Positions 50,599 to 58,950 are shown, counted from the first letter of the stretch. The stretch: 64,000 nucleotides of DNA from an uncultured Eubacteriales bacterium (GCA_900545495.1 UQZJ01000011.1:1-64000), one strand, 5' to 3'. The notes: generated from the letters alone by a model not told the origin. Translations and numbers: made by a program.

Positions 50599-51849
50599 AT
50601 GAAGACTCGCAACGGTTTGTTCGCCGATGTTCCCGAGAATCTGTGGAACGACTGGCATTGGCAGGTCGCTAACCGCGCTGAGACGGTTGAGGATCTGAAG
50701 AAGTACATGAACCTGACTCCCGATGAGGAAGAGGGCGTCCGCAAGACCCTGGGCAAGCTGCGCATGGCTGTTACCCCCTACTACCTGTCCCTGATCGATC
50801 TGGACGATCCCTTCGATCCCATCCGCAAGATGGCTATCCCCCGCGCGGAGGAGCTGGAGTATGCCGATTATGAGGACGCCGATCCCCTGCACGAGGATAC
50901 CGACTCTCCCACCCCCGGTCTGACCCACCGCTATCCCGACCGCGTGCTGCTGCTGATCACTGACCAGTGCTCCATGTACTGCCGTCACTGCACCCGCCGC
51001 CGCTTCGCCGGTCAGAACGACTGCGAAGTGCCCATGCAGCAGATCGACAAGTGCATCGACTACGTGGCCGCTCATCCCGAGGTCCGCGATGTCCTGCTGT
51101 CCGGCGGCGACTGCCTGATGGTCTCCGATGAGAACCTGGAGTACATCATCAAGCGCCTGCGCGCCATCCCCCATGTGGAGATCGTCCGTCTGGGCTCCCG
51201 CACTCCCGTTGTGTGCCCCCAGCGTATCACGCCCGAGCTGTGCGCCATGCTGAAGAAGTATCATCCCATCTGGCTGAACACCCACTTCAACACCCCCAAG
51301 GAGTTCACTCCCGAGGCTGCCAAGGCCTGCGCTATGCTGGCTGACGCCGGTATCCCCCTGGGCAACCAGTCCGTGCTGCTGGCCGGCGTGAATGACTGCA
51401 TCCATGTGATGATGGAGCTGGTCCACGGTCTGGTCAAGATGCGTGTCCGCCCCTACTACATCTATGCCTGCGATCCTTCCCTGGGTCTGAGCCACTTCCG
51501 TACTCCCGTCTCCAAGGGCATCGAGATCATGGAAGCTCTGCGCGGCCATACCTCCGGCTACTGCATCCCCACCTTCGTGGTCGACGCTCCCGGCGGCGGC
51601 GGCAAGACCCCCGTTATGCCCAACTACCTGATCTCCGAGACCCCCCGCAAGGTCATCCTGCGCAACTTCGAGGGCGTCATCACCTCCTACACCCAGCCCG
51701 AGCACTACGTTCAGGATTGCCACTGCGACGTCTGCACCGGCAAGAAGAAGGTGGAGAAGACCGGCGTGGCATGGGTCGCCGAGGGTACCAAGCAGCGCTA
51801 TCTGGAGCCCACCAAGCTGCTGCGTAACGAGCGTCACGTCAAGAAGTAA
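50599..51849 (+). CDS. kamA: Lysine 2,3-aminomutase
   Basis: KamA is a radical SAM/PLP enzyme that converts L-lysine to L-beta-lysine, entry step of the pathway. The 416-residue protein has the cluster motif CSMYCRHC (Cys124, 128, 131), the RRRF that follows, and the PLP lysine in PGGGGKTPVMPNY (about residue 335, close to Lys337 of the Clostridium subterminale enzyme). The C-terminal CHCDVC zinc motif is present. The ATG follows GAAGGAGAAA. Confidence 0.97.
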   Translation: MKTRNGLFADVPENLWNDWHWQVANRAETVEDLKKYMNLTPDEEEGVRKTLGKLRMAVTPYYLSLIDLDDPFDPIRKMAIPRAEELEYADYEDADPLHEDTDSPTPGLTHRYPDRVLLLITDQCSMYCRHCTRRRFAGQNDCEVPMQQIDKCIDYVAAHPEVRDVLLSGGDCLMVSDENLEYIIKRLRAIPHVEIVRLGSRTPVVCPQRITPELCAMLKKYHPIWLNTHFNTPKEFTPEAAKACAMLADAGIPLGNQSVLLAGVNDCIHVMMELVHGLVKMRVRPYYIYACDPSLGLSHFRTPVSKGIEIMEALRGHTSGYCIPTFVVDAPGGGGKTPVMPNYLISETPRKVILRNFEGVITSYTQPEHYVQDCHCDVCTGKKKVEKTGVAWVAEGTKQRYLEPTKLLRNERHVKK

Positions 51850-51864
51850 GAGAGAGGTTAAACT

Positions 51865-53424
51865 ATGGAAAGCAAACTCGGCTTGAATATGGAGCTGGTC
51901 GAACAGGCGCGTGCCTCTGCCGCCAAGGTGGCAGACGACACCCAGCAGTTCATTGACCAGCATACCACCGTCACGGTGGAGCGCGCTGTTTGCCGTCTGC
52001 TGGGTATCGATGGCGTCAACGATATGGACGTTCCTCTGCCCAACGTGGTGGTCGACCACCTGATGGCAAACTCCCTGCTGCCCGCCGGTGCTGCGTGGGC
52101 CATCGGCAACGCCATGGTGGAGACCGGCAAGGATCCCCAGGGCGTGGCGGAGGCTGTCAACAGCGGTGAGCTGGATCTGAGCAAGATCCCCGCTCACTCC
52201 GACGCAGAGATTCGTGCGGCCATCACCCCCGTGGTGAACGCCACCATGGATCGCATCAATAAGAACGTTGCCAAGCGCAACTCCTACCTGAAGGAGTGGG
52301 GCGATAAGGAAGGCCCGTACCTGTATATCATCGTGGCTACCGGTAATATCTACGAGGATATCATTCAGGCCAAGGCCGGTGCCAAGCAGGGCGCCGACAT
52401 CATCGCCGTCATTCGTACCACCGGTCAGTCCCTGCTGGACTATGTGCCTTACGGCGCTACCACCGAGGGCTTCGGCGGCACCTATGCCACCCAGGAGAAC
52501 TTCCGCCTCATGCGCGCCGCGCTGGACGAGGTGGGCGAGGAGCAGCACCGCTACATCCGGCTGTGCAACTACTGCTCCGGTCTGTGTATGCCTGAGATCG
52601 CCGCTATGGGCGCTCTGGAGCGTCTGGACGTTATGCTGAACGACGCTCTGTACGGCATCCTGTTCCGCGATATCAATATGCAGCGTACCATCGTCGACCA
52701 GTTCTTCTCCCGCGTGATCAACGGCTATGCCGGCGTGATCATCAACACCGGTGAGGATAACTACCTGACCACCGATGACGCCATCACCGCCGCTCATACC
52801 GTGCTGGCCTCCCAGTTCCTGAACGAGGCATTTGCCAAGTCCGCCGGTATGCGCGAGGAGCAGATGGGTCTGGGCCACGCCTTCGAGATGGATCCCGCTG
52901 TGGAGAACACCTTCCTGTATGAGCTGGCACAGGCACAGATGGCCCGTGAGATCTTCCCCAACGCGCCTCTGAAGTATATGCCTCCCACGAAGTTCATGAC
53001 CGGCAACATCTTCCGCGGCCACATTCAGGACGCCCTGTTCAACATGGTGACCATCCTGACCAACCAGCGGCTGTGCCTGCTGGGCATGATGACCGAGGCC
53101 ATCCACACCCCGTTCATGTCCGACCGTGCTCTGTCTATCGAGAACGCTCAGTACATCTTCCGCACCATGAAGGATCTGGGCAGCGAGCTGACCTACAAGG
53201 AGAACGGCATCATCCGCAACCGCGCCAACGAGGTGCTGACCAAGGCCACCGACCTCCTGAAGGAGATCGAGAAGCTGGGCTTGTTCACCACCATCGAGAA
53301 GGGCATCTTCGCCGATGTCAAGCGTCCTAAGGACGGCGGCAAGGGTTTGAACGGCGTTGTGGTCAAGGACGACAAATACTTCAACCCCTTCGTTGAAGTC
53401 ATGAAAGGCAAGGTGGGAGCATGA
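51865..53424 (+). CDS. kamD: Lysine 5,6-aminomutase alpha subunit
   Basis: KamD is the large subunit of the B12/PLP enzyme that migrates the terminal amino group of beta-lysine (or D-lysine) to give 3,5- or 2,5-diaminohexanoate. The 519-residue TIM-barrel subunit contains the YVPYGATTEGFGGTYATQENFRLMR block and RYIRLCNYCSGLCMPEIAAMGALERLD, which are diagnostic. It begins 15 bases after kamA and overlaps kamE by 4 bases. Confidence 0.97.
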   Translation: MESKLGLNMELVEQARASAAKVADDTQQFIDQHTTVTVERAVCRLLGIDGVNDMDVPLPNVVVDHLMANSLLPAGAAWAIGNAMVETGKDPQGVAEAVNSGELDLSKIPAHSDAEIRAAITPVVNATMDRINKNVAKRNSYLKEWGDKEGPYLYIIVATGNIYEDIIQAKAGAKQGADIIAVIRTTGQSLLDYVPYGATTEGFGGTYATQENFRLMRAALDEVGEEQHRYIRLCNYCSGLCMPEIAAMGALERLDVMLNDALYGILFRDINMQRTIVDQFFSRVINGYAGVIINTGEDNYLTTDDAITAAHTVLASQFLNEAFAKSAGMREEQMGLGHAFEMDPAVENTFLYELAQAQMAREIFPNAPLKYMPPTKFMTGNIFRGHIQDALFNMVTILTNQRLCLLGMMTEAIHTPFMSDRALSIENAQYIFRTMKDLGSELTYKENGIIRNRANEVLTKATDLLKEIEKLGLFTTIEKGIFADVKRPKDGGKGLNGVVVKDDKYFNPFVEVMKGKVGA

Positions 53425-54209
53425 GCAGCGGACTGTATAACACCCATAAGATCGATTTCGATACCACGCTGGATCTGACCCGTCTGAAGCCCTACGGCGA
53501 TACCATGAACGACGGTAAGGTGCAGACCAGCTTCACCCTGCCCATCAAGGATGACGAGCGCGGTGAGGAGGCTGCCCGCCAGATCGCCAAGAAGATGGGC
53601 CTTGAGGAGCCCAACGTGGCATATCACACCGCGCTGGACAAGGAGTTCACCTTCTATGTGGTCTACGGCAGCTGCGTCCACTCCGTGAACTACGAGGATA
53701 TCCACGTCATCACCGTGGAGTCCGACGTGATGAGCATGGAGGACACCAACGACTACATCCGTGAGCACATCGGCCGCAAGGTCGTGATGGTCGGCGCCTC
53801 CACCGGCACCGACGCCCACACAGTTGGTATCGACGCTATCATGAACCGCAAGGGCTTTGCCGGCCACTACGGTCTGGAGCGCTACGAGATGATCGAGGCC
53901 TACAACCTGGGATCTCAGGTCCCCAACGAGGAGTTCATCAAGAAGGCACTGGAGCTGCACGCCGACGTGCTGCTGGTCTCCCAGACCGTTACCCAGAAGG
54001 ATGTTCACATCCAGAACCTGACCAACCTCATCGAGCTGCTGGAGGCCGAGGGCCTGCGCGACAAGTTTGTTGTCTGCTGCGGCGGTCCCCGTATCACCCA
54101 CGAGCTGGCCAAGGAGCTGGGCTATGATGCCGGCTTCGGCGCCGGCAAGTACGCCGATGATGTGGCGTCCTTCGCTGTGACCGAGATGGTCAAGCGCGGC
54201 ATGAAATAA
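53421..54209 (+). CDS. kamE: Lysine 5,6-aminomutase beta subunit
   Basis: KamE carries the Rossmann-like cobalamin domain and the PLP lysine of the mutase. The 262-residue protein has the base-off B12 motif DAHTVG with Asp131, His133 and Gly136, and Lys144 in MNRKGFAG; these match in number the His133 and Lys144 known from the Clostridium sticklandii enzyme. The start overlaps kamD (ATGA). It is the last gene of the operon and is followed by a terminator. Confidence 0.97.
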   Translation: MSSGLYNTHKIDFDTTLDLTRLKPYGDTMNDGKVQTSFTLPIKDDERGEEAARQIAKKMGLEEPNVAYHTALDKEFTFYVVYGSCVHSVNYEDIHVITVESDVMSMEDTNDYIREHIGRKVVMVGASTGTDAHTVGIDAIMNRKGFAGHYGLERYEMIEAYNLGSQVPNEEFIKKALELHADVLLVSQTVTQKDVHIQNLTNLIELLEAEGLRDKFVVCCGGPRITHELAKELGYDAGFGAGKYADDVASFAVTEMVKRGMK

Positions 54210-54218
54210 GATCCTCAG

Positions 54219-54256
54219 CAAAAGCGGAGAGCCGCTAACCCGACTCTCCGCTTTTT
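54219..54256 (+). terminator. Terminator of the lysine operon
   Basis: Stem AAAGCGGAGAG/CTCTCCGCTTT with a 12-base loop and a short T-run. Confidence 0.8.
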
Positions 54257-54310
54257 GCGCGGAATCCCTTCTGATTAAGGTGATTTGCGCAAAAACAACA
54301 TGGCTATCCC

Positions 54311-54378
54311 TTGCTTTTTCGTGCAAAGGGTGCTATGATGCTATTGTTAGAAAAGTCACGAAGCCCCGTCTTCGCGAC
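54311..54378 (+). promoter_or_regulatory. Promoter and leader hairpin of the CoA-transferase operon
   Basis: TTGCTT at 54311-54316, a 17-bp spacer and TATGAT at 54334-54339. The ~100-base leader begins with a hairpin GTC-CGAAG/CTTCG-GAC (54355-54378, one internal mismatch) followed by GC-rich sequence. No known riboswitch is recognised. Confidence 0.65.
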
Positions 54379-54445
54379 TGTAAACCACCGCCCGGCCGCC
54401 GTACCTGGCGAGCCGCCCAGTGGTATAAAACAAGGAGGAACAGAA

Positions 54446-55138
54446 ATGGCAAAGAAACCTGTACTGACTGCCCGTGAGGCAGCGGCAATGATCCCCGACG
54501 GCGCCACGATTATGTGCGGCGGCTTTCTGGCCTGCGGCCAGGCCCGCGCCATCGTCAAGGAGCTGGTAGCCCGCGGCACCAAGGATCTGACCCTGATCGC
54601 CAACGATATGGGTCGCGCCACCGGTCCCAAGGGTGAGGAATTCTTCGGCATCGCGGAGCTGATCCACAATCATCAGGTCAAGCGCGTGATCGCCACCCAC
54701 GTCGGCATGACCCCCGAGGTCGGCCAGCAGCACACCGAGGGTACGCTGGAGGTCAACCTGCTGCCTCAGGGTACGCTGGCTGAGTGCATCCGCGCTGCCG
54801 GCGCCGGTCTGGGCGGTGTTCTGACCCCCGTGGGTATCGACACCCTGGTGGAGGAGAGCCCCTTCTGCATGGGCCGTCAGACCATCGATGGCAAGGATTA
54901 CCTGCTGATGAAGCCCATCCACGCTGATTTCGCCCTGCTGGGCACCTATAAGTGCGATGAGTTCGGCAACTGCTGGTACAAGGGTACCATGCGCAACTTC
55001 AACGTTGTCATGGCCACTGCCGCTGACACCGTCATCGCCGAGTGCGAGTACATCGTTCCCGTGGGCGACATCGAGCCCGAGAACATCCATACCTACGGTA
55101 TGTGCGTTGACTACATCGTGGAAGGAGACAGAAAGTAA
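54446..55138 (+). CDS. Acetoacetate/butyrate CoA-transferase subunit A (AtoD-type)
   Basis: This alpha subunit of a class I CoA-transferase (230 residues) has the MIPDGATIMCGGFLACGQARAIV opening and the Gly-rich QHTEGTLEVNLLPQGTLAECIRAAGAGLGGVLTPVGIDT block. In lysine fermenters it moves CoA from butyryl-CoA to acetoacetate, joining the two product branches. The ATG follows CAAGGAGGAA. It has its own promoter rather than the lysine riboswitch, so it may also serve other butyrate routes. Confidence 0.92.
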   Translation: MAKKPVLTAREAAAMIPDGATIMCGGFLACGQARAIVKELVARGTKDLTLIANDMGRATGPKGEEFFGIAELIHNHQVKRVIATHVGMTPEVGQQHTEGTLEVNLLPQGTLAECIRAAGAGLGGVLTPVGIDTLVEESPFCMGRQTIDGKDYLLMKPIHADFALLGTYKCDEFGNCWYKGTMRNFNVVMATAADTVIAECEYIVPVGDIEPENIHTYGMCVDYIVEGDRK

Positions 55139-55806
55139 TGGAAAAGTCCGAGATCAAAGGCTTTATTGCCAAGCGCTGCGCCAAAGAGCTGAAGAACGGC
55201 GACGTCGTGAATCTGGGCATCGGCCTGCCCACCCTGATCCCCAACTATCTGCCTGAGGGCGTTGAGGTGATCATCCATGCTGAGCTGGGTATCGTCTCCG
55301 CCGGCGTGTCCCCCAAGGAGGGCGACGCCAACTACGATCCCTACCACGTTGTGGATGCCGGCGGCAACCCCTCCTCCGTGGCTTACGGCGGCGGCTTCAT
55401 CGACTCCGCCACCAACTTCGGCCTGATCCGCGGCGGTCATGTGGACGCCTGCTTCCTGGGCGCTCTGGAAGTGGACGCCGAGGGCAATCTGGCCAACTGG
55501 ATCATCCCCGGCAAGAAGATGCCCGGCATGGGCGGCGCCATGGATCTGTGCGTCGGCGCCAAGCACTGCATCGTCTGCATGGAGCACACCGCCAAGGGCA
55601 ACCCCAAGATCTTCGAGAAGTGCCGTCTGCCCCTGACCGCCTCCCACTGCGTGAACAAGATCATCACCGAGATGTGTGTGTTCGAGGTCACCAAGGACGG
55701 TCTGCTGATGACCGAGATCAACCCCGAGTTCACCGTCGAGGATGTGAAGGCCGCTACCGCTGCTCCCTTCGCTGTCGCCGCTGACCTCAAGAGCATGATC
55801 GACTGA
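55138..55806 (+). CDS. Acetoacetate/butyrate CoA-transferase subunit B (AtoA-type)
   Basis: This beta subunit (222 residues) carries the catalytic glutamate, probably Glu49 in HAELGIVSAG, where many relatives have SENG; the Asn is replaced by Leu. Other landmarks are NLGIGLPTLIPNYLP and GALEVDAEGNLANWIIPGKKMPGMGGAMDL. The start overlaps the stop of subunit A by one base, so the heterodimer is made stoichiometrically. The specific acyl-CoA pair is inferred from the adjacent lysine operon. Confidence 0.92.
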   Translation: MEKSEIKGFIAKRCAKELKNGDVVNLGIGLPTLIPNYLPEGVEVIIHAELGIVSAGVSPKEGDANYDPYHVVDAGGNPSSVAYGGGFIDSATNFGLIRGGHVDACFLGALEVDAEGNLANWIIPGKKMPGMGGAMDLCVGAKHCIVCMEHTAKGNPKIFEKCRLPLTASHCVNKIITEMCVFEVTKDGLLMTEINPEFTVEDVKAATAAPFAVAADLKSMID

Positions 55807-55817
55807 TCTGCCTGAAA

Positions 55818-55866
55818 AGAGCAAAAAGAAAAGACCCCATGGGGTCTTTTCTTTTTGCTCTTTTTT
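55818..55866. terminator. Bidirectional terminator, CoA-transferase/metI
   Basis: A long near-perfect palindrome with GAC CCC ATG GGG TC at its centre and A-rich/T-rich arms serves both convergent operons. Confidence 0.88.
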
Positions 55867-56572
55867 ACCGCTTCAGGCGCTTGTCGCACTTCTTGCCCAG
55901 CCATGTGCCAAGGCTCTGGAACACCTGCACCAGCAGCACCAGAATGACCACCGCCACCAGCATCACCAGATACTTGTACCGGTAGTAGCCGTAGTCGATG
56001 GCGATCTTGCCCAGACCGCCGCCGCCGATGATGCCGCTCATGGCGGAGTAGCCCAGAATGGTGGTCAGCGCGATGGTCACATTCTGGATCAGGGACGGTA
56101 CGCTCTCCGGGATCATCACCTTGCAGATGATCTGCATGGGCGTGGCGCCCATGCTTTGAGCGGCCTCGATGATGTTGCCGTCCACCTCCCGGAGGCTGCT
56201 CTCCACCAGACGCGCCACAAAGGGAAACGCTGCCGCCACCAGCGGAACGATGGTGGCTGTGGTGCCAACGGCGGTGCCGATGAGCAGGCGGGACAGAGGG
56301 AACACCATGATCATCAAGATCAGGAACGGGATGGAGCGCAGCAGGTTGATGATGACGTTCAGCACCTGCATCAGCCAGCGGGGGAGAGGCAGCACGCCGT
56401 TTTTCTCGCCTACCACCAGCAGTACGCCCAAGGGCAGGCCGATGACCAGCGACAGCGCTGTGCTCACCACGGTGACATAGAACGTCTCCCATACGGCGAA
56501 GGGCAGAGAGGGCAGCACGGTCAGCAGATCCTGCACGGACTTCTGGGAAAACAGATCACTGTACATACTCAC
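55865..56572 (-). CDS. metI: D/L-methionine ABC transporter permease
   Basis: MetI is the membrane subunit of the methionine importer. The 235-residue protein has five predicted membrane segments and the EAA loop ESSLREVDGNIIEAAQSMGATPMQIICKVMIPESVPSLI that contacts the ATPase. It overlaps metN by 4 bases and is the last gene of the metQNI operon. Confidence 0.96.
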   Translation of the reverse strand: MSMYSDLFSQKSVQDLLTVLPSLPFAVWETFYVTVVSTALSLVIGLPLGVLLVVGEKNGVLPLPRWLMQVLNVIINLLRSIPFLILMIMVFPLSRLLIGTAVGTTATIVPLVAAAFPFVARLVESSLREVDGNIIEAAQSMGATPMQIICKVMIPESVPSLIQNVTIALTTILGYSAMSGIIGGGGLGKIAIDYGYYRYKYLVMLVAVVILVLLVQVFQSLGTWLGKKCDKRLKR

Positions 56573-57567
56573 TCCACCTCCTCTACCTGTACGTTGGCCA
56601 CATTATGGAGAAACGCCACGGCCTCGTCAAACTGATTGCTGGGGATGCCAAGCATCATGCTCCCGTATACCGTTTCGGACAGCTTCTGGGTGCTGGCGGA
56701 GATGACGTTGCAGAGGATACCCTCCTCCGACGCCAGCCGGGCGATCATGGGGATGCTGGTGGTCGCGGCATCCTTGAACACCAGCCGCACCAGCTTTTCG
56801 CCTGCCGGATCGTACACCTGCGCGTCGGCGCCGCCGGGGAATACCAGCCGCCGCCCCGCCGCGGACTTAGGCGCGGCGAACACCGTGCCAACCAGTCCGG
56901 ACTCCGCCACGCGGCCCTCGTCCAGAATGGCAACGTGGGTGCAGATCTCCTTCACCACGCTCATCTGGTGGGTGATGACCACCACGGTGATGCCCAGCTT
57001 TTTGTTGATATCCCGGATCAGCTCCAGAATTTGCCGGGTGGTGTTGGGGTCCAGCGCGCTGGTGGCCTCGTCGCACAGCAGTACCTTGGGGTGGGTGGCC
57101 AGTGCGCGGGCGATGGCGACGCGCTGCTGCTGGCCGCCGGACAGCTGGGCGGGGTAGGAATCTGCCTTGTCGGGCAGACCTACCAGCTCCAGCAGCTCAC
57201 GGGCGCGCTGCTCCGCCTCGGCCTTCTTCACGCCCGCCAGCTCCATGGGAAAGCAGACGTTCCGCAGGCAGGTGCGCTGCATCAGCAGATTGAACCGCTG
57301 GAAGATCATGGTGATCTCCCGCCGCGCCGCCCGCAGCTGGGCGGGGGTCATGGTGTCCAGCCGCTGGCCGTTGACGATGATCTCGCCGCTGGTAGGCTTC
57401 TCCAGCAGGTTGATGCACCGCACCAGCGTGCTCTTACCGGCGCCGGACATACCGATGATGCCGTAGATGTCGCCGTCTTCAATGGTGAGGGAGACGTCCT
57501 TGAGAGCGTCTACCCCGCCGGCTGTGCCGGAATCAAATGTTTTGCTGACGTGCTTCAGTTCGATCAT
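56569..57567 (-). CDS. metN: Methionine ABC transporter ATP-binding protein
   Basis: MetN is the ATPase of the methionine importer. The 332-residue protein has Walker A GMSGAGKST, the LSGGQQQRVAIARAL signature, Walker B VLLCDEATSALDP, and a C-terminal NIL domain (about residues 255-332) that senses internal methionine and blocks transport (trans-inhibition, known from E. coli MetNI). So methionine would control this system both post-translationally and, if the leader attenuator works, transcriptionally. Confidence 0.96.
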   Translation of the reverse strand: MIELKHVSKTFDSGTAGGVDALKDVSLTIEDGDIYGIIGMSGAGKSTLVRCINLLEKPTSGEIIVNGQRLDTMTPAQLRAARREITMIFQRFNLLMQRTCLRNVCFPMELAGVKKAEAEQRARELLELVGLPDKADSYPAQLSGGQQQRVAIARALATHPKVLLCDEATSALDPNTTRQILELIRDINKKLGITVVVITHQMSVVKEICTHVAILDEGRVAESGLVGTVFAAPKSAAGRRLVFPGGADAQVYDPAGEKLVRLVFKDAATTSIPMIARLASEEGILCNVISASTQKLSETVYGSMMLGIPSNQFDEAVAFLHNVANVQVEEVE

Positions 57568-57589
57568 GGGCGTCTCCCTCCTTTCTCAC

Positions 57590-58495
57590 TTACTTGGTGG
57601 TCAGCGCATCCAGCGTGGTCTGCTTGCCGCCGTACAGACCCATGGGCTCCACGTGGATAGCGGCGATGGAGGCGATGTGGGTGCCGTTCTGGGCGTTGAA
57701 GTCCTCCAGATAGGGCAGGTGCTGGAAGTAGTTGGCGTCCACGGTGCCGTCATCCACCACGGTGTTGGGTACCACATAGTCGTTGTAGCTCTGGATATCC
57801 AGGGTGATCTCCTTGGCGGCCAGGATCTCCTTGGCCACCTCCAGGATCTCGGCGTGGGGCGTGGGGGAGGCGGCGATGGTGATGGTCTGCCCCTTCAGAG
57901 CCTCGTAGTCCACGGAGGCGTCATAGCCGTCGGTGGGGTTCTCCACCACGGATACCACGGAGCCGGCGTACTTCTCTGCGATGTAGTCAGCCACCTGCTT
58001 GCTCTCCAGCGCGGCCTTGAGCGCCAGGATCTTGGGCTCGTTCTCGTTGCCCTCCTTCACCGCCAGAATGTTGGCGTAGGCGGAGGCGCTGCCCTCGATG
58101 AACAGGGAGTCGTTGACGGGGTTCAGACCCGCGTTGATGGCGTAGTTGCTGTTGATGACCGCGTAGTCCAGATCAGGCAGCATATTGGGCAGCTGGGCGG
58201 CCTCAGCCTCCACGATCTCTACGTTGTAGGGGTTGTCTACGATGTCGTTCTTGGTGGCGGTGATGCCGGCGCCGTCGGCCAGCTTGATGATGCCGTTCTC
58301 CTGCAGCAGCAGCAGGGCGCGGGCCTCGTTGGTGGTGTCGTTAGGTACGCCGATCTTAACGGCGGTCTTGGTATCGCCGCTGTTATCACCGTCGGTGTTG
58401 GTGTCCTTGCCGCCGCAGGCCGTCAGGCTCAGGGCCAGGATCAGGGTCAGGGCCAGAGCGGCCAGACGAGTGAAATAAGTACGTTTCATCTTCAT
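57590..58495 (-). CDS. metQ: Methionine-binding lipoprotein
   Basis: MetQ (NlpA family) is the surface-anchored methionine receptor of the importer. The 301-residue protein has a signal peptide with lipobox LSLTACGG (Cys27) and the family segments KIGVPNDTTNEARALLLLQENGIIKLADGAG, VEIVEAEAAQLPNMLPDLDYAVINSNYA and the C-terminal VVDDGTVDANYFQHLPYLEDFNAQNGTHI. The ATG follows AAAAGGAGA. It is the first gene of metQ-metN-metI and sits about 120 bases after an intrinsic terminator in its leader. Confidence 0.96.
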   Translation of the reverse strand: MKMKRTYFTRLAALALTLILALSLTACGGKDTNTDGDNSGDTKTAVKIGVPNDTTNEARALLLLQENGIIKLADGAGITATKNDIVDNPYNVEIVEAEAAQLPNMLPDLDYAVINSNYAINAGLNPVNDSLFIEGSASAYANILAVKEGNENEPKILALKAALESKQVADYIAEKYAGSVVSVVENPTDGYDASVDYEALKGQTITIAASPTPHAEILEVAKEILAAKEITLDIQSYNDYVVPNTVVDDGTVDANYFQHLPYLEDFNAQNGTHIASIAAIHVEPMGLYGGKQTTLDALTTK

Positions 58496-58613
58496 GTCTC
58501 CTTTTCAGATATGTCGTAAGGAATGTATGATCTTGCTGACGGCGTACCGCGGGACTGTGCACACGCCCTGCGGTGCGCCGGAACAAACGGAAGGGGGCGC
58601 ATCCAAGCACCGG

Positions 58614-58653
58614 AAAAAACAAAAACAGCGGCAGGTCGATCGACCTTCCGCTG
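58614..58653 (-). terminator. Attenuator terminator in the metQNI leader
   Basis: On the minus strand a 12-bp stem with one mismatch (CAGCGG-AGGTC and its complement, loop GATC) spans 58626-58653 and is followed by TTTTTGTTTTTT (58614-58625 complement). It lies between the leader ORF and metQ. Its 5' arm and loop (GGAAGGTCGATC, complement of 58638-58649) can alternatively pair with leader codons at 58696-58710. Confidence 0.9.
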
Positions 58654-58666
58654 CTCGTTCACACAC

Positions 58667-58682
58667 CGGCTTTTACAAGCCG
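58667..58682 (-). other. Spacer hairpin between leader ORF stop and attenuator
   Basis: A 6-bp hairpin CGGCTT-GTAA-AAGCCG (minus strand) lies 1 base after the leader stop codon. It may insulate the stop-codon ribosome from the terminator or bring the antiterminator strands together. Confidence 0.65.
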
Positions 58683-58683
58683 T

Positions 58684-58794
58684 TCAACAGTTTTTGGAAA
58701 GCAATCGATCATTTTGGGCGCGCAGAAACATGCACATGGACATCATACCCATGCACATCTGGCACATCATCATGGCAGTGCTGCGACGCTTCAT
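58684..58794 (-). CDS. Methionine/cysteine-rich leader peptide of metQNI
   Basis: This 36-codon ORF was read codon by codon. It begins at ATG 58794, 7 bases after GAGGAGGA, and ends at TGA 58684-58686. Residues 8-22 are MMMCQMCMGMMSMCM: 9 Met and 3 Cys in 15. The rest (FLRAQNDRLLSKNC) is ordinary. With a consensus promoter upstream and an intrinsic terminator between it and metQ, it fits a regulatory leader peptide at which ribosomes stall when charged tRNA-Met (or tRNA-Cys) is scarce. A small metal-binding peptide is the main alternative. That it is translated is not shown by sequence alone. Confidence 0.85.
   Translation of the reverse strand: MKRRSTAMMMCQMCMGMMSMCMFLRAQNDRLLSKNC
58696..58710 (-). 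promoter_or_regulatory. Antiterminator strand within the leader ORF
   Basis: Minus-strand GATCGA (complement of 58705-58710), a 3-nt bulge, and CTTTCC (complement of 58696-58701) are complementary to the 5' arm plus loop of the terminator (complement of 58638-58649): 12 base pairs with one wobble. The strand begins 19 bases after the last Met codon, free if a ribosome stalls in the Met run but covered if it reaches the stop codon. Confidence 0.75.
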
Positions 58795-58833
58795 GCTGCT
58801 TTCCTCCTCGCTGTATTTGCTGAAGTTGGGCGC

Positions 58834-58862
58834 ATCATAACGCTTTCACCGCCAAATGTCAA
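58834..58862 (-). promoter_or_regulatory. Promoter of the metQNI leader
   Basis: TTGACA (complement of 58857-58862), a 17-bp spacer and TATGAT (complement of 58834-58839). Start site near 58827, about 33 bases before the leader ATG. Confidence 0.88.
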
Positions 58863-58950
58863 CCCTATTTGCGTATTTTGGCGTTTTTTCCAAAAAAGTA
58901 CCGGACATAAGCGGACGTTTTCGTGCCATCTGCCATGACGCAAATTCTTC

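Noticed and set aside
50510..51864. Cobalamin riboswitch near kamA/kamD
   Set aside because: Spacers are too short and lack the B12-box; control appears to be at the lysine riboswitch.
58496..58862. SAM (S-box) riboswitch before metQ
   Set aside because: No S-box core (the conserved CUUAUCAAGAGAGG-type entry and GAUGAAACC-type loop) is present; the leader is instead explained by the Met-rich ORF and terminator.
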